From the NCBI RefSeq assembly GCF_937881195.1, contig NZ_CALGFC010000021.1, forward strand, positions 1 through 6,596: a DNA stretch of 6,596 nt, in the 5' to 3' direction. A model generated the notes under the pieces. That model ran no database searches and had not been told where the DNA came from. It saw only the letters and a list, made by a program, of their open reading frames with translations. Made by a program: the position numbers and the translations under genes. Below are positions 1 through 5,439 of the stretch, piece after piece; within the stretch, counting starts at the first letter, position 1, and each line of letters starts with the position of its first letter. The stretch comes from an uncultured Methanobrevibacter sp. (GTDB taxonomy: Archaea; Methanobacteriota; Methanobacteria; Methanobacteriales; Methanobacteriaceae).

Positions 1-50
1 TATCTAAAAAAGAGCTATCTAAAAAAGAGCTATCTAAAAAAGAGCTATCT
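1..50 (+). repeat. 15-nt in-frame tandem repeat encoding LSKKE pentapeptides
   Basis: The unit TATCTAAAAAAGAGC occurs three times without a mismatch (1-15, 16-30, 31-45). A fourth unit starts at 46 and diverges after ten bases. Because 15 is a multiple of three, each unit adds one Leu-Ser-Lys-Lys-Glu peptide to the U32-like protein without breaking the frame. The array runs off the left edge, so its true copy number is unknown. Downstream codons to about base 118 encode a decayed version of the same pattern (LENEK, LKSEK, LESKN), suggesting an older expansion. The perfect copies point to recent replication slippage or strong homogenisation. Confidence 0.95.
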
Positions 51-1052
51 AAAAATCTAGAAAATGAAAAAATAGAATCCACTGATCTAAAATCTGAAAA
101 ATTAGAATCTAAAAATTTAAGTTTTGGAAATAATGATTTAAGAAGAAAAGATATTTTGGGCTTATCAGTTTTTGTAGATAATATTGAATTAGTTGAAGTT
201 GCTTCAAGCTACAATTTAAATAAGATTTATTTTGATCCATCTTACCTATATGCTAATCCTAATGATTATTTTGAAAATATAGAAAAGACAATTATGGATG
301 CATTAAGTAAAATAACAGTCCAAGAATTAGTATGGGTTTTACCATCACTTATTTCTGATGAAGAAATCGAAAAATGTAATATTATTTTTAATAGCTTAAA
401 AAATAAAGGAGTTCCAATATCAATTATGTGTGATATACCTGGGATAAAACCACTATTTGATTTTAAATTGTATGGTAATCATACATTAAATGTTTGGAAT
501 AATTTTTCTTGTGAAAAATTAAGTGAATCTGGATTTAACAGTTTAATACTCTCTCCTGAGCTTTCATTTGAAGAGATGAAAAACCTAGTTTTAAATTATA
601 TGAACAAAGATATAGATTTAGAAATGATTGCTCATGGAAATTTAGAAGTTATAATGACTAATGATGATTTTTCTAATTTAAACAAAAATAAAAGCCTTAA
701 CATGGATATTTCCGAATATGCAATATTAGAAGATAAAAAAAGAAAAAAATTTAAGTATAAAATTTTATCTGATTTTAATAAAAAAAGCCATATTATAAAT
801 AAAGACTGTTTATGTTTAATAGATGAAATGGACAAAATAAGAAAGATTGGACTTGATTCTATAATATTAGATTGTAGATTTTCAAATGAAAATTACACAT
901 CTAACATTATTTCACTTTATTTAGAAGCAATAAATGAAACAAATCATGAAAAATTAAATTCTCTTAAAAAAGAAATTTATTCATTATCACATTCTTATTT
1001 AAGTAAAGGAAACTTTTTAGATGGGCGTATTCATGAAAAAGGGAAAAAATAA
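1..1052 (+). CDS. U32-family peptidase-like protein, C-terminal part (5' end outside the window)
   Basis: The reading frame is open from the first base to the TAA at 1050-1052, so this is the 3' part of a longer gene. A TTG at 156 is not a believable start, because the frame continues upstream without a stop. The visible product begins with tandem LSKKE pentapeptides, then a charged Ser/Lys/Glu/Leu linker to about base 150, then a globular domain. That domain carries U32-like signatures: an alternating beta/alpha pattern, HTLNVWNN, LILSPELSFEEMKNL, IAHGNLEVIM and KDCLCLIDEM. Known relatives (YhbU/UbiV, RlhA, TrhP) act in RNA hydroxylation or ubiquinone synthesis and carry a 4Fe-4S cluster held by four cysteines; despite the family name, protease activity is doubtful for many members. 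Here the segment after GNLEVIM has no cysteine until KDCLC, so this is probably a degenerate second U32-like domain of a long-form protein. Family assignment is fairly sure; the function is not. Confidence 0.8.
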   Translation, partial: SKKELSKKELSKKELSKNLENEKIESTDLKSEKLESKNLSFGNNDLRRKDILGLSVFVDNIELVEVASSYNLNKIYFDPSYLYANPNDYFENIEKTIMDALSKITVQELVWVLPSLISDEEIEKCNIIFNSLKNKGVPISIMCDIPGIKPLFDFKLYGNHTLNVWNNFSCEKLSESGFNSLILSPELSFEEMKNLVLNYMNKDIDLEMIAHGNLEVIMTNDDFSNLNKNKSLNMDISEYAILEDKKRKKFKYKILSDFNKKSHIINKDCLCLIDEMDKIRKIGLDSIILDCRFSNENYTSNIISLYLEAINETNHEKLNSLKKEIYSLSHSYLSKGNFLDGRIHEKGKK

Positions 1053-1143
1053 TAAATATGAAAAAAAATAATCTAAAAAAAAGTTTGAAGAATAATAAAT
1101 TTGATTAAAAAGAAACCTTGAAAGATAATAAAACTAAGATAAA

Positions 1144-1827
1144 ATGAAAGTTGAAGAAATAATAAATTTATTTGAGGAACTATCTAGCCCTGAAGATGTT
1201 GAAGGAATGTCCCGTTTTGGAATCACTCCTGAGCATACTTATGGTTTAAGAATGCCCGTTATAAAAAAAATAGCTAAAGAATATAAAAAAGACCATTTAT
1301 TGGCTTTAAATTTATGGAATATTAATACTAGAGAAACAAGAATCTTAGCTTCTTTAGTAGATGATCCAAATATGGTTACTTCAGAACAAATGGATAAATG
1401 GGCTAATGACTTTGACTATTGGGAAATATGTGATCAATGTTGTATAAACCTTTTTAGAAAAACATCATTTGCATATGAAAAAATAGATAAGTGGACAAAA
1501 GATGATAAAGAGTTTGTTAAGCGTGCAGGATTTGCAATGATTGCTGTTTTAGCTGTTCATGATAAAAAAGAAAAAGATGAAAAATTTATATCTCTTTTAG
1601 ATATCATAGAACGCGAATCGGATGATGATAGAAATTTAGTTAAAAAGGCAGTTAATTGGGCTTTAAGACAAATTGGAAAAAGAAATATGGTATTGAATAA
1701 AATAGCCATAATTAAAGCAAAAGAAATTGATAAAAAAAATTCCAAATCTGCTCATTGGATAGCTAAAAATGCCATTAAAGAATTAACTGATGAAAAAACA
1801 GTTGAAAGAATAAAATTGAAAGAATAA
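1144..1827 (+). CDS. AlkD-like DNA alkylation repair protein (HEAT-repeat DNA glycosylase family)
   Basis: This 227-residue protein fits the DNA alkylation repair family built from HEAT-like helical repeats. AlkD removes bulky or positively charged alkylated bases without flipping them out, by wrapping the duplex. Expected features are visible: RFGI at residues 24-27, YGLRMPVIKKIAK at 33-45, an ETRILASLVDDP segment at 64-75, DYWEICDQCC at 91-100, VKRAGFAM at 125-132 and VKKAVNWALRQIGKR at 166-180. W93 and D97 have the W-x3-D spacing of the AlkD catalytic pair (W109/D113 in Bacillus cereus numbering, from memory), with R127 and W172 in the positions of its Arg and second Trp. The length is normal for the family. 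The ATG at 1144 has only a weak purine-rich upstream stretch and no clear Shine-Dalgarno. It follows the U32-like gene by 91 nt on the same strand, so cotranscription is possible. It would act in the cytoplasm on genomic DNA. Confidence 0.88.
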   Translation: MKVEEIINLFEELSSPEDVEGMSRFGITPEHTYGLRMPVIKKIAKEYKKDHLLALNLWNINTRETRILASLVDDPNMVTSEQMDKWANDFDYWEICDQCCINLFRKTSFAYEKIDKWTKDDKEFVKRAGFAMIAVLAVHDKKEKDEKFISLLDIIERESDDDRNLVKKAVNWALRQIGKRNMVLNKIAIIKAKEIDKKNSKSAHWIAKNAIKELTDEKTVERIKLKE

Positions 1828-2050
1828 TAATAAATATAAAAAACTATTATAAAATATAACCTAAAATAAATTGAAATAAGAGAATATAAATTTAAAATTC
1901 TGAGCAAAAATTAATAAAATAAAAAAATTATAAATAAAAAACTATAAAAATAAAATTATAAAAATAAAAAATTAGCTATTACTATTTAAGAACTCTCTAT
2001 TTGATATTACTTCATTTTAATAGATTTAAAAAAAATACTTTTAAATAAAC
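1828..2050. other. AT-rich spacer between convergent genes
   Basis: Spacer between the AlkD-like gene (plus) and the antitoxin-like gene (minus). It holds no convincing reading frame or structured RNA. The stretch is dominated by A-runs on the plus strand, with small direct repeats such as TATAAAAATAAAA in the 1940-1970 area. Read on the minus strand this becomes a long T-rich tract, annotated separately as a possible terminator. Confidence 0.5.
1925..1973 (-). terminator. T-rich tract, candidate terminator of the toxin-antitoxin operon
   Basis: Read on the minus strand, this stretch is a series of T-runs (four to seven T's each) interrupted by single A's. It begins roughly 140 nt after the antitoxin stop codon. 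Archaeal intrinsic termination depends mainly on T-rich nontemplate DNA rather than a strong hairpin, so this is a reasonable endpoint. In such AT-rich DNA T-tracts are common, so confidence is low. Confidence 0.3.
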
Positions 2051-2134
2051 TATTTTAGATAGCTACTGCTATCTTTAGATAGTTAATGTTATCTTTAGAT
2101 AGCTACTTTTATCTTTAGATAGCTAATGTTATCT
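2051..2134. repeat. Four 20-nt iterons, each junction a palindrome, at the 3' end of the antitoxin gene
   Basis: Units lie at 2051-2070, 2071-2090, 2091-2110 and 2111-2130. The plus-strand consensus is ATCTTTAGATAGCTAATGTT; the alternative ending CTACTGCT or CTACTTTT appears in two units, and the outermost unit starts TATTTTAGAT. Each internal unit contains a dyad, TATCT-TT-AGATA, extended to CTATCT-TT-AGATAG at 2070-2083. The dyads recur every 20 bp, about two helical turns, so they face one side of the DNA. The last unit covers the final codons and stop of the antitoxin-like gene (Leu-Ala-Ile-stop). They could be regulator-binding iterons, a structured 3' end of the mRNA, or plain slippage repeats. 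Confidence 0.85.
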
Positions 2135-2540
2135 CATCGTAGTTCAGGTAAGGAATTTTACTGTTTTTATTTCCTTCTTTTAATTCTATTAATCCTTCTT
2201 GTTCTAGGTTTTTTACTTTTGGTTGTACTGAGCTTATATCTTTATTAACTATTTTAGCTAACTCTCTTATTGATTTTGGCTTATCCCTTTTAATAGTGTT
2301 TAATAGTTCTATTTCTAATTCCCCTAATGTTAATTTCTTAGTTACAATGCTTGTTGTTCTTTTTATAGTTTCATCAGGATGTTTTTTATAGTATTTCCAA
2401 TTTTCTATATCAACATATAAAATCATGTTTCTTGGAGTCCTTTTAAGAAGTTTTTCAGCTTCTTCTAAAGATTTATATGTTTTTTCCATTTCTTGTATGA
2501 ATTCATTTCCTTTTTGCTCTTTAACAAGTGATACCATCAT
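2115..2540 (-). CDS. Winged-helix DNA-binding protein, putative antitoxin (HVO_A0114-like)
   Basis: A 141-residue protein. Its C-terminal half is a winged helix-turn-helix, about residues 73-131: a first helix (ELEIELLNTIKRD), the HTH proper (SIRELAKIVNKDISSVQPKVKNLEQEGLIEL) and a short wing ending KIPYLNYDEI. This pattern matches HVO_A0114-type archaeal HTH proteins, often found next to small toxins. The N-terminal third is helical and charged and may bind the partner. The start at 2540 overlaps the upstream gene's stop by four bases (ATGA). A strong Shine-Dalgarno, AAAGGAG, ends 8 nt before it, inside the toxin-like gene; a second ATG follows immediately. The likely role is to neutralise the toxin-like protein and repress the shared promoter, perhaps through the dyad at 2849-2867. 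The HTH is clear; the antitoxin role is inferred from gene order and overlap. The 3' end is embedded in the 20-nt iteron array. Confidence 0.72.
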   Translation of the reverse strand: MMVSLVKEQKGNEFIQEMEKTYKSLEEAEKLLKRTPRNMILYVDIENWKYYKKHPDETIKRTTSIVTKKLTLGELEIELLNTIKRDKPKSIRELAKIVNKDISSVQPKVKNLEQEGLIELKEGNKNSKIPYLNYDEITLAI

Positions 2541-2815
2541 TTTTTCAGCTCCTTTATTAAAGTTTTCAAATTTATTTCTTCATTTTCCTCAATATGTTTA
2601 TAAACTATCATGAATATGGTTTGTTGAGTGTTTTCATTTATTCTTTCCTTTATTTTATGCTTATATGGATTAGGGTGTATATGTGTATAACCATGATGAT
2701 AATTGTCTATTAATATTCCATCAGGCATCACTACAACAGACCATCCAGTAGTTGTTTCTGCTTTATAAATTATTTTATCATGAACCTCTGTTTGATCTTG
2801 ACTTCTCTTAATCAT
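2537..2815 (-). CDS. Small putative toxin of a toxin-antitoxin-like pair (possibly TumE/DUF6516-like)
   Basis: A 92-residue protein encoded first in a two-gene operon with the winged-helix protein, overlapping it by four bases. It has a short beta-rich N-terminal half (KIIYKAETTTGWSVVVMPDGILIDNY), a histidine-rich central motif (HHGYTHIHPNPYKH, residues 40-53) and a helical C-terminus (TIFMIVYKHIEEN...LKTLIKELKK). Small size, a conserved-looking histidine cluster and pairing with an HVO_A0114-type HTH suggest a TumE/DUF6516-like toxin, but I match this by general pattern only and the family is uncertain. No Shine-Dalgarno precedes the ATG at 2815. A TATA-like element about 26-33 nt upstream would place the transcript start within a few bases of the ATG, so the mRNA is probably leaderless or nearly so. 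If it is a toxin, the histidines are candidates for a nuclease or nucleotidyltransferase active site; this is inference. Confidence 0.6.
   Translation of the reverse strand: MIKRSQDQTEVHDKIIYKAETTTGWSVVVMPDGILIDNYHHGYTHIHPNPYKHKIKERINENTQQTIFMIVYKHIEENEEINLKTLIKELKK
2549..2555 (-). promoter_or_regulatory. Shine-Dalgarno for the antitoxin-like gene, inside the toxin-like gene
   Basis: On the minus strand AAAGGAG lies 8 nt before the ATG at 2540 and overlaps the Ile-Lys-Glu codons near the toxin's C-terminus. It gives the second gene its own ribosome entry, independent of the first gene. Confidence 0.7.
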
Positions 2816-2840
2816 GTTATATTATGTATTTAATATTATT

Positions 2841-2848
2841 TATATATA
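2841..2848 (-). promoter_or_regulatory. TATA-box-like element of the toxin-antitoxin-like operon
   Basis: On the minus strand TATATATAAAT starts at 2848. Counting the usual 22-27 bp from an archaeal TATA centre puts the transcript start near 2817-2822, only a few bases before the ATG at 2815. It directly adjoins the dyad at 2849-2867. Confidence 0.45.
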
Positions 2849-2867
2849 TGATGTTTTTTTTACATCA
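2849..2867. promoter_or_regulatory. Dyad next to the TATA box, candidate operator of the toxin-antitoxin-like operon
   Basis: TGATGT and ACATCA form perfect 6-bp inverted arms around seven T's (plus strand). The dyad abuts the TATATATA element on its upstream side, where the B-recognition element would sit, so a bound repressor would block TBP/TFB. The winged-helix protein encoded by the operon is the obvious candidate ligand. A stem-loop with a T-loop is the alternative reading. Confidence 0.5.
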
Positions 2868-2963
2868 ATATTATAAAGTAATTTTGTTTTATATTATAGA
2901 AGAATAAATTATATATAAATAGAAAGTTTTCAAATATATTAAATATTTCAAAATGAAATCAGT

Positions 2964-2998
2964 AATGATAATAATAATGATAATAATAATAAATAATA
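2964..2998. repeat. (AAT)n-type microsatellite
   Basis: A near-perfect trinucleotide repeat of AAT/ATA with two GAT variants, in the spacer between the toxin-antitoxin-like promoter and the end of tiaS. It is typical slippage-prone AT DNA, with no function suggested. Confidence 0.7.
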
Positions 2999-3017
2999 TG
3001 AATTCAATAAAAATAAT

Positions 3018-3062
3018 AAATAATAATATAAAACCAATAAAAATAAAATATTAAGACAATTT
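3018..3062 (-). terminator. T-rich tract downstream of tiaS, candidate terminator
   Basis: On the minus strand, just past the tiaS stop, the sequence runs through repeated T-clusters (TATTTTATTTTTATTGGTTT) without a strong hairpin. This is consistent with T-tract-driven archaeal termination. The whole region is AT-rich, which limits confidence. Confidence 0.35.
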
Positions 3063-3079
3063 TAATAATAAAATGCTAA

Positions 3080-4345
3080 TCAAATATTCATTCTACAAAG
3101 TGGCTTAGCTAAATGTCTTCTAGCTGAAACTGGAGTTTCATAAAATTTTCCTTCAATAAGTTCTCTTTTTTCTTCTTCAGCTATCTTTTCACCATTTGGC
3201 AATTTATTTCCACATTTTTTACATTTAAATCCTTTATTTTTTCCTGCAGAAGTCATTGTTTTTCCACAAGCACAAATAGGATTTTTGAATATTTTTTTCT
3301 TTTGAAGTTTAATTATCTTAATTTTTTCAATATTAAAGGTTTCACCACAACCAATTCCACCGAAAAGTTGGACCTGATCTCCTTTTTTTAATTGTTTTAT
3401 TATTTTCCTAAACTCTTTTGTTGGTTCATATGCAGAAGCATCTATATCCCCAGATTCATCCCCTAATTTAAAAAATATATGTCCTCCTTCAATTACATGA
3501 GGATCTTCTTTTACATAGCCACTAACAATATAACACCCATATTTTTCCATTCCTGAAATTTTATCTATATTTTGAAGATGCATATCAGTATGCTGATTTG
3601 TTTTAAAAATGCAATAACTTTCAATAGGTTCATTAACTTTTACAATATCTTTGGCCAAATTTAATCCTTCAATAGATTCACCACGAATACCATAAAGAAT
3701 AGGGCAAGGGGTTTTAGGGCCAATAGCTATATAATCATTTTTATAATCCACATTTTCAAAAGTATCGTTAGTTTTTTTATCCATTATATAAACAGAATCC
3801 TTATTAATTAGTCTTTCTTTGCCATAATTTTCTTTTTTTCTGTAAGTTAACAGTTCATAAGTGTAATCTTTAAGAGGGCAAGATATAGCTGCAATAGAAC
3901 CTATAATTCCCCTACCTTTTTTGAACTTATGAGCTTCTGCTCCAATTTTTTTTGCAAAATTCTCTGCTTCTTCTATTGATATTATTGAATATATAGCTTT
4001 CATTGCATAATTTTGCATTTCTTTAGTGATTTCACCTTGATAAAAAATTACCCCAGGATTTGTATTGTCACAAGAAGTTTCAGAAAGTTTTTCTACATTC
4101 TCAAGGATAATCTTTTTTAATTGATATATTTTTTCTTGATTTAAGCTAGAAATATCAATTTTAAAAGATATTCCCCCATTACCCCGAGTTTTAAACCTTG
4201 CGAATGGATTTAATCGAATCAATCTAGGAACATCTTCAATATTAATTCCTTCTTTTTTTAATTCATTAATTATGTAACAAGCTAAGTAAGTGGTACACAT
4301 TCCATCAGGAGAATCTGTATCATCAATACCTATATGTAGAATAAT
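3080..4345 (-). CDS. tiaS: tRNA(Ile2) 2-agmatinylcytidine synthetase TiaS, with a non-canonical AUU start
   Basis: TiaS uses ATP and agmatine to convert C34 of the CAU anticodon of tRNA-Ile2 to agmatidine, so the tRNA reads AUA as Ile instead of AUG. The first ATG (4300) would cut off the conserved N-terminus, but codons upstream in the same frame read HIGIDDTDSPDG, directly joining MCTTYLA. An in-frame stop lies further up, and no ATG, GTG or TTG lies between. AAAAGGTGAT ends 3 nt before an ATT at 4345, so I start there, giving 421 residues (usual length about 420). This start also makes the Thr of MCTT residue 18, matching the Thr18 of Archaeoglobus TiaS as I recall it. Other features: GRGIIGS at 144-150 and the PCPILYGIRG segment at 213-222 (kinase-like catalytic domain), an OB fold at about 270-350, and a zinc ribbon (C358, C360, C375, C378). 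It is an essential archaeal cytoplasmic enzyme. The ATT at 4342 is an alternative start. Confidence 0.93.
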   Translation of the reverse strand: MILHIGIDDTDSPDGMCTTYLACYIINELKKEGINIEDVPRLIRLNPFARFKTRGNGGISFKIDISSLNQEKIYQLKKIILENVEKLSETSCDNTNPGVIFYQGEITKEMQNYAMKAIYSIISIEEAENFAKKIGAEAHKFKKGRGIIGSIAAISCPLKDYTYELLTYRKKENYGKERLINKDSVYIMDKKTNDTFENVDYKNDYIAIGPKTPCPILYGIRGESIEGLNLAKDIVKVNEPIESYCIFKTNQHTDMHLQNIDKISGMEKYGCYIVSGYVKEDPHVIEGGHIFFKLGDESGDIDASAYEPTKEFRKIIKQLKKGDQVQLFGGIGCGETFNIEKIKIIKLQKKKIFKNPICACGKTMTSAGKNKGFKCKKCGNKLPNGEKIAEEEKRELIEGKFYETPVSARRHLAKPLCRMNI

Positions 4346-4348
4346 AAA

Positions 4349-4358
4349 ATCACCTTTT
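4349..4358 (-). promoter_or_regulatory. Shine-Dalgarno that decides the tiaS start
   Basis: AAAAGGTGAT on the minus strand matches the anti-Shine-Dalgarno (AGGTGAT core) and is followed by TTT and then ATT-ATT. This is the spacing expected for a start at 4345 (3 nt) or 4342 (6 nt). It is about 50 nt from the first ATG at 4300, too far to serve it. Confidence 0.75.
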
Positions 4359-4420
4359 AGTTGATATATATGAGATATAAATTTAATAAAAATTAAATGT
4401 TAATTTAAAAAATATTAAAA

Positions 4421-4609
4421 TATTAATTTAATTAATAATAATATATGAATTAAATTAATAAAGAAATATGAATTAAATAAATATTAATTTAATTAATAAT
4501 AATATATGAATTTAATTAATAACGAAATATGAATTTAATTAATAACGAAATATGAATTAAATAAATAATAAAATATGAATTTAATTAATAATAAAATATA
4601 AATTATGAA
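4421..4609. repeat. Array of 23-nt AT-rich repeats between tiaS and the tRNA-binding gene
   Basis: The 23-nt unit begins ATATGAATTTAATTAATAA and ends CGAA or AGAA/TAAA. Copies start at 4443, 4466, 4504, 4527, 4550 and 4573, with a decayed copy from 4596. The copy at 4466 carries a 15-nt insertion; this makes a higher-order 61-nt repeat in which a 30-nt block at 4421-4450 recurs exactly at 4482-4511. Copies at 4504 and 4527 are identical. Most units contain the palindromic core TTAATTAA. There are no unique spacers, so this is not a CRISPR array. It fills the 264-bp spacer upstream of tiaS, and the tiaS promoter must lie in or beside it. Confidence 0.85.
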
Positions 4610-5335
4610 TTATTTAGTTAAATAACCTTCTATTAGATTCCTACTTTCATTTAAAGCATCTAATGGAATTCCTTTAGGCATGGACCCAAGTTCTCCTTCA
4701 ACATCCTTTAATATCCCTTCACCTGCACCTAAAAACATTCCCTCACTAGCTATTCCAGAAAAAGTTTCAGGAGGAAGCATAGCTATAGCTACATTATTAC
4801 CTTCTTTAACTGTTAGATCATTTGTAACGACTTTAATAGCCCTTTTTCCAAGGTTGACATTACATATCATTAATCCATCATTATTCGGATGTTGGCTAAC
4901 ACTCATTAATTCCCCTACTTTAATATCTATAGCTACAATAGGATCATTAATTGGACCAAATAAAATTCTATTTTTTAATCCTAAAATAGTATCTATAAAA
5001 AATCTTGCTTTAGCTATTGCTTCTTCAGCTTTTTCTTTTTCTTCTTTAGGGGTTTGAGCCATAAATTGATGAGCCCAATCATCTCCACCCAAATATCTTA
5101 AAACCAAATTAGCTTTTTCCTCTAATTTAGTTATTTCTGGAGTATTAGCTAAATCTTCAGGATCTAAATAAGAATAATTTAAAGTTTGAAAATCACTTTC
5201 CATGTTTTCAGCACTTTCAATAGCCATTTTTTTATTCCAACGTCCTCTAAAACTGCCACTTCTTGCAGTTCCAACAAACATGCCAATAGTTTTTTGTCCA
5301 AGTAAAAGTCTGTAGTCTTTAGTTGTGTCCCACAT
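4610..5335 (-). CDS. tRNA-binding OB-fold domain protein (methionyl-tRNA synthetase beta-like)
   Basis: A 241-residue protein whose C-terminal part, about residues 133-238, is a tRNA-binding domain of the EMAP-II/Arc1p/MetRS C-terminal OB type. Typical landmarks are VAIDIKVGELMSVSQHPNNDGL at 134-155, the ICNVNLGKRAIKVVTNDL strands at 157-174, and the closing SGIASEGMFLGAG at 193-205. The first 130 residues do not resemble a synthetase catalytic domain; they contain a basic stretch (GSFRGRWNKK, 27-36) and a charged helix around 95-115. The protein therefore probably binds tRNA without charging it, perhaps as a cofactor in trans for a synthetase or modification enzyme; that role is inferred. 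The ATG at 5335 has AAAAGGT 3 nt upstream. It lies upstream of tiaS on the same strand, but the 264-bp repeat-filled gap argues against a single operon. Similar proteins in methanogens are often labelled putative MetRS beta subunit. Confidence 0.82.
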   Translation of the reverse strand: MWDTTKDYRLLLGQKTIGMFVGTARSGSFRGRWNKKMAIESAENMESDFQTLNYSYLDPEDLANTPEITKLEEKANLVLRYLGGDDWAHQFMAQTPKEEKEKAEEAIAKARFFIDTILGLKNRILFGPINDPIVAIDIKVGELMSVSQHPNNDGLMICNVNLGKRAIKVVTNDLTVKEGNNVAIAMLPPETFSGIASEGMFLGAGEGILKDVEGELGSMPKGIPLDALNESRNLIEGYLTK

Positions 5336-5415
5336 AGTACCTTTTGTTTCCTTAAATTACCCATGATAAAAATGAAAGAACGAGTAATTAATAATAATTA
5401 TTTAAAAAAAATTTT

Positions 5416-5439
5416 TATGCAAAAAATTAATATTGCATA
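5416..5439. promoter_or_regulatory. Inverted repeat TATGCAA/TTGCATA, candidate regulator site
   Basis: Perfect 7-bp arms, TATGCAA at 5416-5422 and TTGCATA at 5433-5439, are separated by 10 bp. This puts equivalent arm positions 17 bp apart. The site is 81-104 bp upstream of the tRNA-binding gene's ATG and contains the only G/C bases in its neighbourhood, which makes it stand out. It could be an operator for that gene; no regulator is identified. Confidence 0.4.

Noticed and set aside
632..835. Minus-strand hydrophobic reading frame inside the U32-like gene
   Set aside because: The apparent membrane segment is the complement of Lys/Asn/Asp-rich coding sequence; there is no ribosome site.
156..1052. 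Complete U32-like gene starting at TTG 156
   Set aside because: The frame is open without a stop to base 1 and encodes the LSKKE repeats, so the gene starts outside the window.
1557..1745. Minus-strand reading frame inside the AlkD-like gene
   Set aside because: It is an antisense shadow over conserved AlkD motifs.
2425..2613. Plus-strand reading frame opposite the toxin-antitoxin-like pair
   Set aside because: It is an antisense shadow of the two overlapping genes, rich in Phe/Ser/Leu as expected from the complement of Lys/Glu-rich codons.
3080..4300. tiaS starting at ATG 4300
   Set aside because: This removes the conserved GIDDTDS segment, which is encoded intact upstream in the same frame, and no Shine-Dalgarno serves this ATG.
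4421..4609. CRISPR array
   Set aside because: The repeats are contiguous 23-nt units with no unique spacers, are almost pure A/T, and no cas genes are nearby.
4680..5057. 125-residue plus-strand reading frame opposite the tRNA-binding gene
   Set aside because: It is antisense to a gene with clear domain motifs, has a low-complexity Ser/Pro/Ile composition, and shows no ribosome site.
5179..5364. 61-residue minus-strand reading frame overlapping the start of the tRNA-binding gene
   Set aside because: It is a shifted frame over the conserved start of a real gene and has no recognisable feature.
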